This document shows positions 11,283 through 24,100 of a stretch of DNA of 64,000 nucleotides, piece after piece (the stretch's first letter is position 1; each line of letters begins with the position of its first letter). Under the pieces are notes generated by a model. That model ran no database searches and was not told the origin of the DNA. It worked only from the letters and a program-made list of their open reading frames with translations. Where the stretch lies: positions 6,584,501 through 6,648,500 of the forward strand of contig JABWDB010000017.1 of NCBI GenBank assembly GCA_019614645.1. The letters are read 5' to 3'. The stretch is from Stratiolaelaps scimitus (Eukaryota; Arthropoda; Arachnida; Mesostigmata; Laelapidae). A program made the translations under genes and the position numbers.

Positions 11283-13090
11283 GCTTATCCGGTAGTATCC
11301 TGGATACAAAGTCGGACGAGACGATGGCAACGCTTTTCGATGACAACGTGGGTTTCAGTGCAAAACAGATCGGACACGCAACTCCGTCTATTTGGAGAAT
11401 ACATAGCTCGGGCCATACAGCACAACCGTCCTCGGCAAACTTAACTTAAATTGATGCTTATGTTAAACCTCAATTCTGTACAACTACAGAGCTAAATATT
11501 GGGTTCAACGATTTAGCGATGTTCATGGGTAATTGGTAAACTATGATAACTATGACCGCATATTCGCTGACGTTCAGTATATAATGATTGATTTTAATTA
11601 AGAACCATGTAGATAACATACCGTTGGTTTGAGTTTTAACAATGACAGGCCAAACAGCGTGTGATCGTATTATTCGAATCTGCTTATGTGGGGTACTCAG
11701 GGATCAATAAGGATAACTCTACATTTTCAGTGAGGATAAATGTAGGATAAACTTTCAAATATTATACGTAACATCTATAGATTAATTTAATATATCAGAT
11801 AGTAAGAGATACTGAAAAGACATGACATACGTATCACTCTATATCAAATAGAGTTAAACAGATCCCATCCCGAGTGGAACATGACATCAATTCCAAGGTT
11901 CCATGGGGAAGTATGACTATCGTAGGCTCGTACCCAACAACTAAAATCGTTATCAGTGTTAATAACTAAAATAAACACTATGCATTAAAAACAAAGCTAC
12001 CTGAATTCCTTGTCTATTCATTATCATGTGTCTAATATTTCCCCGTTAGTCGGATTGCGTACAGTTCGCGCCGACAGTCAGCACTGAATCATAACTGATG
12101 GTAACGAATCAGACGGGATTCTTTAATAGCTTGTATGCAATGACATGCATGTTATAGCAAATTTGATAACATAGTATAAGGTAAAATATTCAAACTAAGT
12201 CAATTCGTAATTGGTTCATTGTGTTTTATAGAAACGAAATGACCGATTTTTTAAATTGTCATTATTCCTCGGAGAAACTATTTATTAGTCGCCGATTGCT
12301 GTTAATTACTATATAACTATAATAGACAACAACTCACAGCGGTCACGACAACACAACCTAATAGTTGCACCGGATGGGAGGAAATTTGTAAAACGCCGGC
12401 GTTTGTCATGTTCAGTGAAATGCACTTTTAATGAAGGCAATTTTCACAGGATAATTGGATCACTACCAACTCCATGTTCGAGTCGTTAGTAGAATCACAC
12501 AGGGAATGTATATTATACTTTCGCAGCATTTTTGATTCAAACCCTGGTATAAAACACGAATTGCGTTACACACAGCGCTGATGTTCCTGATGTAAAAATA
12601 TTTGTAAAACTACTAAACGATATATCGGTATAGAGACAATTAGTAATAATCGTATTACAGCTTATCGTTCTTACCCGCTAACGGTGTCTTGCTTAGATCC
12701 GATGTTCAGTAACTTGCACAAACATTCACATGCATCGTTGTTCGAACATTTCGCGAGAGAAAGAGCGAGACAACCTCACGAGTGTAGCCAACTCCGGCAG
12801 CGCTCCACGTGCTGGCCAGTGCCGGAAAGCAAAATAAACAACGACAGCAGTGACCTCTGTGGTGCCATCGAGAAGCTCGTTGTTGGCCGAGCGCTCAGTA
12901 CGTCGACAAGTACGAAATGATAAGGCTTCTCTTGTTCATTTTTCACCTTTTCAACTGCCCGGTATCGTTACGGTTTGTCGTTCGCATAACACCAGTTGTT
13001 TAGGCTTACCTACAGGATGTTATTATATGTGCCGATGTAAAGGACGAGCAATGCATTAGCGCGAGAATTGTCGGGATGAAATTCCACACC
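11283..13090. other. gene-poor AT-rich interval
   Basis: No coding, RNA or mobile element signal beyond short open frames. AATAAA near 11968 may serve the upstream secreted-protein gene. Confidence 0.6.
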
Positions 13091-13096
13091 TAGTAG

Positions 13097-13135
13097 AGGG
13101 CGTCTACGGCAGGATTTGAACCTGCCGCCTGGACC
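13097..13135 (-). other. tRNA T-arm-like fragment (B box)
   Basis: On the minus strand a five-base-pair stem with a TTCAAAT loop (GCAGG, TTCAAAT, CCTGC) matches a tRNA T arm and an RNA polymerase III B box. No matching acceptor 5' strand, D arm or anticodon arm can be folded next to it. It is therefore a tRNA or SINE remnant and not a tRNA gene. Confidence 0.5.
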
Positions 13136-13304
13136 ATATCTCGGTGGCGGTCTCTTTTTGTTTGTTAATATGGACTTTCGTTCTCGGCTTACTTCCAGCC
13201 CATAGCTTCTTGCCCATATGGCCACTTTTTATGCATAGCCAGCGAGCGTCTGCTGACCGAACCGTCGATTGCTCGCGCCACAGGTTCAACAGGCTAAAGT
13301 TGAC

Positions 13305-13512
13305 GTCGAGCCGGGTGGCGTGGTGCATCCATGTGCGCCTTGTAAGCAGAAGAGACACGTAGATGCACGGGTTCGATCCCCACCCTCTGCACGGACCCCT
13401 GAATGTAAATATGCATGGCTTCCAACACCAACCCGTGCGCACTTGCATTTAGGAGTCTGTCCTACGAAGCAATGCAACAAGCAATTCTATGGACGTAAAA
13501 TGTTCAAGGCGG
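13305..13512 (+). mobile_element. tRNA-derived SINE, near-complete copy 1
   Basis: The head resembles a tRNA: an A-box-like TGGCGTGGTGC near 13315-13325 and a clear B box GGTTCGATCCC at 13370-13380. The body includes GTAAGC(A/G)GA(A/G)GAGACACGTAGATGC-like sequence shared with copies at 15998-16172 and 48431-48612. The tail has GAAGCAATGC, AAGCAATTCTATGGACGT and AAATGTT. This copy carries about 45 extra bases between head and tail (roughly 13390-13455). Confidence 0.8.
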
Positions 13513-15997
13513 AGAGACAGCCAAAAAAACAAACTTTACAAGCTTAAGATCGACAGGCTTAATCTGTCACACGGGTGCGCAATTTGTCATGCAACGGTCA
13601 ACGACAACACTCATAAACTGAACACACCACTGCAAGAACCACCACCACCACCACCCAGCCAACCTAGCCCCTTGATGTAATCGAGATAAAATCTTACTGT
13701 TTGATAATATTTTGAATAGTTGTTATTAATAGCGGTAAGAATTCACGTTGCCTGGTGGTGCAAAATTGTTTACGGGTCCGCCTCGGATCGAGCGACAGTA
13801 GAAGAATTGTCCACCGAAGCTTACGTCATTGTGACCGTCTACTAGAATCTGATCAGACCCAGTGAATGGCCAGCCTCACCAAATGCTCACTAAATTACGA
13901 CTAATTCGTTTGATTAAGATTTCGTATACATTGTGTGGGCCACAGTGAAATAGTATAGCCTAAACTTTGGCCGGCTTCTCGTTCTATCTAAAAGTAACTC
14001 CAATGGAATATGTTCGATCAGAGGTGTTTTTCGCTCTAAAATCCCAGCACTTACATCTACAAGACTACCTCTGCGTCAGGCAATTTATAGTTCTGCATTG
14101 GTGTTGCCAACCGTGCAAACATGACAACGTGTACTTTTTTTTCTCTAAGTAGTGTTGAACCTGCTGAATTTTGTATATATTTTCTCGAAAATATATACTA
14201 AATATTTTACTTAGAAAAAGATATAGAAATTCAAATATCTGCTGTATCTTCACAACAGTGTTTGAAGCAGGAAAAAGCATAACGGAAGCTAATCTATACT
14301 CCTTCGTATATGCTATGTTTTCGTCTTGTTAATGACACACATGGTGGGATCTACATGGATTTGTCGTTCTTGCTGTTGCTGTCGTTGTTAATAAACGAAC
14401 TATTTGATATATAAGTGGCCAGTTAGTATGCTAGCCAGCCTAACAAGATATACATATTGGCTAAAGGTCACAAATACAGCCATGTCAACGTCCCTCGGCG
14501 GGATGGTCACACATCGATGCATATGTGGTAGATGGGAGCCGGACTTCGATAGCTTCGACACGGGAGCAGGGAGACATGGTTTCCTGGATCAGTTGAGTGC
14601 CCACACTGGCCTGGCCGCCACTGCATTGTGGCTAACGACTACCTGAAGGGGTCTCTGCTTGCTGGTAGTGGACCGGGGAAAAGGGGGTTCATATCTCTGC
14701 ATTCGTAACAGACAAGAACAGACAAACATGTTTGTAGAAGAATCATGAGCACTCACGACAGGAAGAGATGAGTCCACCGATGATAACAACGCGAGCTTGA
14801 TAACTGGGAGAAACCTGGCCAAATTGTCAACAAACGCAAAGAGTAGTACCCTTGCCGTCTGTTCTACCGGTGGCAGAGCGGCGATATCGTTGCACAACGT
14901 TTATTGTTACGCAACTCTTCTTCACTGCTCTTAGGCTCGGCGGTTATAACAGCGAGTCGACTGAGCGAACACCATATGCCTAGGAAACACATCAGTGTCG
15001 CGTTATGTTCGCTTTCGGGTTAAATCAAGAACGTGATATCTACCAGACAGCGAATTCAAATCTGGCAATAGGGGACAGATGACGACATGGATGAGATGAA
15101 TAACAACAGAAACAAGAGGTACTACCCATCACTAAATGATGGCTTTTCTAGAAAATTCTCCTTCTCCTCTTGATGGTGGCTCTACCTTTGGCTTCATTCA
15201 TTGGTTGATTGATTCGCGCGTTCGTTTATTTATCTCTCTCTCTTTTTCTGTTTACGGCAATACGGGTACAATAACCGATGACGAATTGGCTGCCAAAATG
15301 AAGCCTATCACACCGAGTTGACAGCGAATAGGCAACAATCACACTATAGAGTTATGATCGGGCAGCGACCCATGCCGTGGAAGGTGGCCGGCACAAAATG
15401 CAAGACACTTGATCTGTGTGGAGAAAGTGAAGTGGTCGGAAATATGTGGAAAGTGCCATAACAGAAGCGGCGTCGGCAGCAGCAACAACAGCAACAGCTC
15501 GCAAGCATAATATACACGGCATTTTTACGCTCAGTAAAATTTTACCAGCGGCACCGGGGATATGCTCTGAGTCAACATCAATATCAATTACCATTGTGAA
15601 GTGTTCGTTTCCGTTGGTGAGATTTTCGTTATTCGTTGACACGCAGCAAAAAAAAGAAAATGGGGAAATCGATTTCCAGAGCAACTCGAGTTTACGTTGT
15701 GGATCTGCGAATTGTGTGTCACATCTTATTATTAGAATTGAATATAAGACTAATAGCTATGCTACTTGTACTCTGGGTCTGACAAACGGGCGCGATTCGA
15801 TGTCACCACGAGGCGACCGCAGAGAAATGAGTAACAAGGGTAGAGGCCGAAGGAGGGACTCATAACAACGGTTTCTGTATTTTATAGATATACCTAGAGC
15901 GTTTTGTCGGTAGTATCGCGCCATTCGCCGCATTGGATATCGTTATCGCTTACTCGATTTTCTGCTTGTATGGTAATCGCCGAACAAACGGTCCGTG
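13513..15997. other. no supported feature
   Basis: AT-rich sequence with short open frames on both strands, none with recognisable similarity or paired splice sites. Confidence 0.5.
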
Positions 15998-16172
15998 ACC
16001 GGTCGAGCTCGGTGGCCTGATGATGCAGTGCGCCTTGTAAGCGGAGGAGACACGTAGATGCTCGAGTTCGATCCTCACCGCTGCACATTTGAAAGGGGTT
16101 GTCCGTCTCATGAAGCAATGCCGAAAGCAGTTGTACCGTGGACGATGAATGTTGGCTGTGGGTCAGCCGACA
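15998..16172 (+). mobile_element. tRNA-derived SINE, near-complete copy 2
   Basis: The most regular copy on the plus strand. The head has GTGGCCTGATGATGCAG, then GCGCCTTGTAAGCGGAGGAG, then a B box GTTCGATCC at 16066-16074. The linker reads GGTTGTCCGTCTCATGAAGC. The tail is CCGTGGACGATGAATGTTGG followed by CTGTGGGTCAGCC, the signature found in the tail-only fragments. Confidence 0.85.
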
Positions 16173-19100
16173 GTAGCATATCTCAAATGGAAATGTCGCA
16201 TCGACTCGGACAATCAGCGATCTCTATTGGTTTCCTATAGCCAGAAATAGGTTTTAGTTGAAAAGACCGCGCCGACGACTCCTGATGACTTCGCCTTCTT
16301 CCCATATACCTACACACACACAAACCATGTCTCTATTGGCTTGAAAAACTCGTGTATCAATTTTCATCATGATTATTATTATTATCACGATAGTAAATGC
16401 TCGTGGAACAGCTGCGTCACCTAAGGATGTGAGTCGTTCGAAAAATATGAATGAAAACATCCCTCGTACACATCGACACGGCGGCGGCGTTGAGCAATCA
16501 ACTAACAGGGAACTGAGTCACAGAATCCTTCCCGCGATGAACAGCTTACACTGTTTGTGTCATACCAACAAGGTTGATATGACTCTCTCTGGAGGTGAGT
16601 AAACTACATCTTCCGAGTTTCGCGAGCTGCACATTAGGCAGCGAGCCAGATGAATCGTCGAAACTTCTGGATTCGACTCATTGCCACACGCTTGGCTGCC
16701 CACTACGACTCCACTCTTGGATGGGACATAGCCAGCTGTTTCAACGTGACGGCGTCGACCGCCGATTGATGGACATCGTCCACTAGCGACCGTATCTTCT
16801 AGCCCCTTATTTCTAGCTTCGTGGAGACCGGGCACCTCTTCCAGCTAACTGGAATTATGTGGAACAGACAGATGAGCGAGAGCGGGGTGCAGAGTGCTTA
16901 AGAGCTGTTCTCGGAAAATCGACGCCCTGAACAAATCACAATTGTTGACAGGTCACAATCGCCCTAGTAAAAATAGGTTCGAGTTTTCTCTCGCGATTCT
17001 AGCTGCGTATCAAACGACCACCAAATGCGAATAACAGTCAGTCAGCCAGCCAGCCAGCGTCGTGGGCAGGGACGAAAGATTGATTTACCAAAATGAATCG
17101 CCGTTTTCAACCGATATGAGACACATTCGCCGGCGAGACATATGCATCGACGCTTGTCGGTACAGTTTGGCGTACGCGTAAAATTATTTGAATTTCTCAC
17201 GCAATTTGTTCCTTGAATACGTCATGCACCCGAATTATGGCGGTGATATAGGCACACTAATGGATCGAGATTTCTATATCGAAGGAGCCAAAAGTTTTTG
17301 TTAACGGGTAAACGTGGTCAAAGTCAGCTATCCATGGTACGCCAGATACACTGCTGCGTACTATAGCCGAGTAGGGTGAATAGAATCAACACATTCGCGT
17401 GAATAGTACACCTACGCTTAAGAAAGATATGGACTTAAGTCAACCGACTTGTAGCAAAAAGTGTATGATGTATCTGCGAGTTGTGCATCTAGATAAATGT
17501 ACAACCGCTACCATCTCTCTTTATCCAACGTGGCTAGATGCTTGTGTACCGTGATTGTGACCACGGACTAACTGAGACTGAATGTGCGACTCGATACTCG
17601 GCTGGGGTACATCAATCTTTCTAGATTAGGATTATTATTAATATTAGGATGATTCACTCTTCATGGAGAACAGACATTGTACCTCTACACACGGAGGCTA
17701 CTCGCGGGTCGACACACAAAGCAAAGATTGATTCATTTCCGGCAATAAGATAATCTTAACGGACAACGAATAGGCTTGAGATGTTAGTCTAACTTGGGGA
17801 TTTACTGAGATTTTCCCGCTATCGGGCGGCCTCCTGCGTGCTTCGCTTAGAGCTACAGTTAGATGGAACTCGCAATCACAGATAGAGTTCTAATGATTGA
17901 CAATCACATATATATATATATACATATATATATATACAAAGACATGAAGCAATTCTGATGAATTCTACCGGACTGTCGATTTTGCGTCCAGAGTTTTCAA
18001 AACTTAACCATGAATCAATAATTTGATTCGATTAACGTCGTTCTATGTCACTATCGGTCTGCATAAAAACAAGATATATTAGTCATTATTTTATATATAT
18101 ATATATATATTCGTTTTTGAAAGTTTCTTGTTGTTCCCGCGTACCACGTCTATGCATGCTAAACCACCAAAAAATGTACTGTTCTTAGAGAAGGCTATGT
18201 ATCGATACTAACGAGTCTAATTCCTAACTCCCTTTATTATTGCCCTCCTTTCTAACTATTTGGAATTGAACTTCACGTCGTGACAGCGTGACGTGATCCT
18301 AAATCGCATGTTCCTCGTAGCTGGCCGTCGGTCGAAGCCGCTCACCACTAGAGGACCGTCAAGGAGACCCCACTGCGAACTGATACCTCCACGGCTCCGA
18401 GAGATCATTATTTTAAACTCAGCCGTAACTGACGGCGAGACCAGTGACGTGATCTCCCAAGCTGGGCTTAGAGCTTGAATAAATTCACCATGAGCCACAG
18501 TTGGGTTGGTGTAACCGGCAGTGCTCCACATATACAACCTTCATCGACGACGACAGTCGCGCTCTCTACAATAATAACAATAATAATAATCAACAATAAC
18601 TATCTCTTTTGTAAAATATGGACACGGAATTTCCAGGAGGCGAACTGTCGTCAACAACGATGCCGCTCTGTGTTTCGTTGTTTTGTTCAACTGGCGGTCG
18701 GTCGGCCGGCCGGCCACCTCAACTATTCATCATGAGCTAACCCGTCAAAAGCGCCACTATGGCGGCTTCCGGTGAGAGTAAAATGCTGCTGGGCCGCACG
18801 AGTCGTTGTTCCCCCCATATCGAATCATTTCAAAGGCAAACACCTAGCCCACGTGAAATATCGAACGCAGCATCGAGAATAGGCATCAACTGTAGTGGTA
18901 TTTTAAGACGCTCATCAATCTACGATAGTAGTGACTGTTACGGGATAGAGACAGATATTAGAAGCAGTCATCAGCGATCAAAAGATATGTCCACTTTTTG
19001 TGGGGGCTCCGTATATTTTCGTTGTTGTGGGTGGCTGTGTGTGCGTGTGCGAGCTTGCCCTTGAATCTCCTGCCGTCATCCTCTTCTTCTGTCAACAATA

Positions 19101-20440
19101 GACCAACAATGAAAACAACTAGAGCGCTTGATGTAGTTGTATAATATTTATATATATATACATATATATATATAATAGTGACTGGTAGTGGACACACTGT
19201 TCAGAGCCAATCGCTGTTTGCCGCTTCGGCTACTTTCGGCCATTCACGCACATTTCTCCCTTTACACTAGTAGGTAAAAACCGAAACAGACTCCTCAGGT
19301 AGCAGACATCTCAATCAATTTCAAATAGAAGAACGAAAGGTACTCTTAAGAATGCTGACACGGGAGATAAATCTGAGGTTATAGTTTGTCTGCTTGCGAT
19401 GATTAGAAAACTGTGGTGGCTTCTACGTCTTAACCGAGCTTATTTCTGCTGCTACTGGTGTATAACGTGTCAGCAGATTTCCACATTTCCGAGTGCAGGT
19501 GGATTTACATTTTGAATACATCAAAATTGACAGACAGATTTTATTAATCCCATAGTACACGTTTCGTACGCATCATGTACCATTTAACCAAAAACTTACT
19601 ATTTAAAATTTTGCCAAATTGAGTTTCCCTCACGTCATCTGTTAACAGGCAAAGGCAAATGTTTATTGCGTTATTAAAGGAGCTGCAATTTTACAATGCT
19701 TAAGCTCTCCGGGAAACCGTTAATAAATCATTAGCTTAGTACAGTCATCAGTGCAATCACGAACGAGAACGTGACCTCAGACGAATAGTGTGAGCAGTTC
19801 TGTAACGACGTTTGTGTCAACAACGTCACCGTCATACTACTGGGTGTCACCGTTTCGTAATTCATCTCTGCTGGCCTGCTTCGATCGATGCTGCTCTCGT
19901 TCCGATTGTATTTCTTCTATTTATCCACCTATCTATGCTGGAGACCTTTCTCGCTCTCTCGGATGAGCCGCTTCCCTTCGACGGTCCATAATCGTGTTGA
20001 CTCGGCATCGACTATGTGCAGAGCAGGGCAACGCGTTGCCGTACTTTGTTTGTTTAATTACTTGGTTCGTCTTCCATGTGCGTAGAGCCCCGCTACGTCT
20101 CCCTCTGCCCTCGGTCACGTGTGCATTCGGACTTGTGTCTTGTTCCCTGGGCTTACCGAGAGACCGCCCATCGACAATGATTAGACATCGGCAATGATTG
20201 AGAGTAAGTTGTACTGTTTCTTCTTGAACTGGCATATCCCATGGGGGGGGAGGGAGACTGTCTAGCTGACGAAACATGTTAATAATGAGAAATTTGCGAC
20301 TAGCGGCGGCCAACGTTTTAGAATTTGCGTCTTAGTGACACAGAAATCGTGTGACCACATGTCGTATTCGGTATAAGCATTATTACAGTTTTATTTTTCG
20401 ATTGTATCTATATTCGCCCTAAATCTGATCTTCTCTTCTA
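16173..20440. other. no supported gene; AT microsatellites
   Basis: Contains (TA)n runs at about 17907-17937 and 18092-18110 and a short TA run near 19149-19174. A minus-strand frame (18537-18256) and a plus-strand frame with a good Kozak ATG near 18759 were examined, but neither has a recognisable product or a paired exon. Confidence 0.5.
19648..19690 (+). repeat. dispersed repeat R3, copy 1
   Basis: GGCAAAGGCAAATGTTTATT followed by TTATTAAAGGAGCTGCAAT matches 52228-52270 with few changes. It may be the 3' end of a retroelement, since such ends are often kept alone. Confidence 0.55.
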
Positions 20441-20821
20441 TGCGAAATCATGCCATCGCCGCACCATTTGTATACCGTCTCAGAGCCGTGGCCGTGTCTC
20501 TGCAGCGTCGACCACCACCAGCGAGCGACCGTCATCGATGTCGAGTGATCAAATCCTCTCTATGGATCGTGTGTGCGGCTACGATTGCCGCTACTACTGT
20601 TCGTGGTAGTGGTGACAACCCCGTAGCCGGACAATAAACAGCATATCCCTACGCTCGCGGTTTCTCGATCGCTCTTCTTTACCCTTTCCACGTAGACGCT
20701 TACCACAGCTGCTGCCGCCGCTACGCGCTGACTGGCGCTGGCAGTGCTGGTGACTCGGCGGAAGTGGCGCTGCGATGCGCGACACTCTATTGTCGAAGAC
20801 CTTACAGCCATTGGGAAGAGG

Positions 20822-20829
20822 TATAAAAG
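20822..20829 (+). promoter_or_regulatory. TATA box of the cysteine-module gene
   Basis: TATAAAAG lies 287 bases upstream of the signal-peptide ATG at 21116, in a CpG-rich stretch (about 20440-21110). Transcription would be expected to start near 20850, giving a 5' leader of about 265 bases. No competing TATA element is closer to the ATG. Confidence 0.6.
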
Positions 20830-21115
20830 AGGAATCCTCTCTAAATCGCGTTGTTGTCGATTGTTGCCGATTGCTTGCTGTGCCGGGAGCGTTTGTTGTA
20901 CGGCTGATCGAGCTCGGTTCGCTAGTGCGGCCTTACCAGTTTCTGTGTTCGGCGGGGCCGGCCTGCTCTAGCGAAGGCGGTGCGAAGTGTGTGCCCTAAC
21001 GAACAGCGACGTTCAGGGTGTTCCTGTTATTGTTGTTGTTGTTCGGGTTGATTGACGGCGCACATTGTGCCAGCCGATAATTGTGTCACGGAATACGGTA
21101 TCTTGACGATTCGAG

Positions 21116-24100
21116 ATGAAGTCTCTTTGGCTTTTATTGCTGTTGGTGTCATCAGGGTGCTGGGCCCTCGAGCGAGAACAGGAGGCCGGAGGAGGTAGGG
21201 ACGAATGTGTAGATGAGTAGAACTACTTATAATAATAATAAGAACAATAATAATAATAATAATACATATTTATTCATACCATTGACAGGTGGTGGTATCT
21301 AACCGAATACAGAATCTCGATAGGAATTACATGCTATGTTGTCGCTGATACAAACTTGTCTATTGATATGTTGCGGTTATTGACTTTCCACTTGAGTGCT
21401 GATTCTGAGGAATCGGATTTTGGAGCGTTTGTGGGCGAGAATGGAATAATGAATATTGACCAGTATGCTCGCAAATACGTAGAACGTCGGTATGAGGTAG
21501 GAACCACCTATTCGATCTGCAGCGACCGCTCTTGTATACAGATTCAGAGAAAATGTCTACACTGCTACGTGTAGATCTGTTACGGAAGCATACACATGTT
21601 ACAATGTTTATGTCATCTCAATCGTTACGTAGAAAGCAATGAAAAGTGCAGAGAAAAAGTTGTATCTTTCCCATTTGATTTTAGTCCAATGGCTGAACTT
21701 GCAGCGCTTTTACGAATGTAAATCTCTGAGGGAGTCGCTATTTGCTACGTTTATTTGGACGTCTTGCAGTTACATAGGGTAACGTCTGCGACTGAGAAAG
21801 GCCGTCGTCAAACGACACCACCTCGTATCGTTGCACAATAAACCAAATTTTCGCTCTGCGCATACCGCTCTGAGCGATTTCAACTAAGACAGACAGATCA
21901 ACCAAGCATGCATTTCCTCTTCATATCCTCTGAGTCAGTCGCGAAATCTTTATTCAATTATCAATTAGCCAGATTAGAAATTGTGGTACCATGCTAATTT
22001 GTGATCTGCGTCTTCATGTACTCGAAGCCGTGAACTGTCGGTTGATGTAGCCACACAGTTCGGCAGACACGTTCATGGGGTCCACTCACTAGCAAGTGCT
22101 AAATATTTGTTTCACGTTTGTCCGTGAAAAAAAGAAACATTCACTCATGGATAACTTCAACTACGTCCTAACTTAGAAAAGTCTTTAGTGACTTCGAGAA
22201 CAAATCCACCAAGTTGTTCCGACGACATGTTATTGCTCAGGCTGGTCGGATTTTCCCATAGATCCGCTTTGTTACGCATGCAGGAGTAGAGACGCCGCCG
22301 CCTCATAGGTATATCTCATCGATTTGCATGCAGTCCGTACGTGTGTTTCGACAACTATAAAGAGCCTTCGAATTTTGAGTTGAATAGGCAAGTCACATTC
22401 GTCCATTCACGTTGTTCGACTCAGTGGAGCCCATCCCGGCATTATGCATAGCGCGGCTTAAACCAATAGTTACAAACGGCAGAAGCAGCCGAGATCAAGC
22501 GATATTATTTGAAAGGCAATATCTATAGACTGCCGTGTATTGCCGGTAGAAATGCGTCATCTCTCGTAAAGATGAAGGCGATGTACGAATACATGAAGAG
22601 GGTGCGAGGTTTCCTTTGCAAACCGGTCGAGCCCGATAATGGAACGACGAGGCGAAATGGCGCAAAAAAAACAACAAATTTGTCATCTCGTGCCAGTGAC
22701 ATAATTATATGATGCCATAGTTATATGATGCCGTTGTCCGGTCACGCCTTGCGGGCTCGTTTGCGTGACCGGTGCGTGCTATAGTTAAAATTGCGGTCTT
22801 CAGCGATTCCACGCGTTTATCTCGATAGCTGTCGAGATGGGACCGATCCGCCGTCGTTTGGTTCGTGCAATGCTGATTCGTTGCGCCGGATGTAAATTTA
22901 AAATATTCCCTAATGTGCTGTTGGCTCACCAGCGAGCGCTGAAGCGCTATGATATCGAACCGTTCGGAGCAGCTATGGATGATATCACAGACCGGAGCTG
23001 GGTCATGCGTGCGCGTTTGGGTGGTAGCAAATTCGAAACGACCGATCAGCCAGTCATCTCTGTGCGTGCGTGTGTGTGCAATAATACTATTTATATAATA
23101 GAGATAGCTATACATGCTCCCCTTCACAAAGGTATTCGACCCTACCATGATCTACGACCATGGTCTGTTGTAGTGACGAATGAATCTCTCAATGATTCCG
23201 CGAATCTCTCGAGACACACCTTACCGCTATCATCGAGTTGGGCACGTCCGCTGTCGTTAATATCCCCTATCGACAAGTAGACGTATTACTACGTATGGTG
23301 AACTTATGTCTGGCTGTTTGCTCTGGTGGCGTACGCCTGTTCGTTTATCAAACGAGCTACGCTGTTCTATGCAATGCAGTGGCATGTCCTCTTCGTGTCC
23401 TCTTTTTCTTTGTTGCTTCTTGCTTTCACTTGTCTCTTGGCCACGTTGCCATATAGTGTTCCCGATGTGTTTTTCATTTCATCTCCTTCAACACACACAC
23501 ACACACACTTGTCTCTGCCAACGGATTGACGAATGACCAGCCAAGGCCAGACATATTCGCATCAATCTCGCACGAGTCTGGTACAGGCGGCATGCATGCG
23601 GGCGTCCGATCACCGTGGTAGCGCGAGGCGTGCGAGTGGGACTAGCTGACGGAAAGTAATAACGATCAGAAGCAGTAACAGCATAGCCGTACCTCTACCT
23701 CGGGACGATCGGGCTCGACGATACGACGGAGGGAAAACTAAGATTTATATTGTATATGTATGCATGTATGTACGTTTGCTGTTAGCGTTACTGCGGATGT
23801 TGTCACAATACAGCCGTTACCAAGCTGATCATTGTTTTGTTCGTAATTCATCTCCGAATGTTTCCTCAACTAGTGACCTGTTTGCTAAAGCCTTTGCAAA
23901 GAAACCGTAGAATTTCATGCCTAGAGACCAATCCGCATACGAAACAATATAGGGTCCCAATAGTGTTTGCTATGCGTATTGGTCTCAAAGTCTCTCTGTG
24001 TGTTTGTGTGTATGATGGGATTAGGGGGGCTTTCCTTCGCCGTCTAGCTAGAACCTCGAAGAGGTGGAAATGTGTGATAGTTGTTTTTAATTTGGTATGT

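Noticed and set aside
13360..13390. A tRNA gene at the SINE head
   Set aside because: The A and B boxes are present, but no anticodon arm or acceptor stem folds; it is the promoter head of a SINE.
17907..18110. AT repeats as a CRISPR-like array
   Set aside because: They are simple dinucleotide microsatellites in a eukaryotic genome with no spacer structure.
18256..18537. 93-codon minus-strand frame
   Set aside because: Coding-like in places but without a known domain, a partner exon or a conserved start.
19933..20313. 126-codon minus-strand frame
   Set aside because: It starts from a non-ATG codon, has low-complexity Arg/Pro content and no recognisable domain or splice partner.
22705..23280. 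Overlapping 147-codon frames on both strands
   Set aside because: Mutually exclusive shadows with no family resemblance, inside the first intron of the cysteine-module gene.
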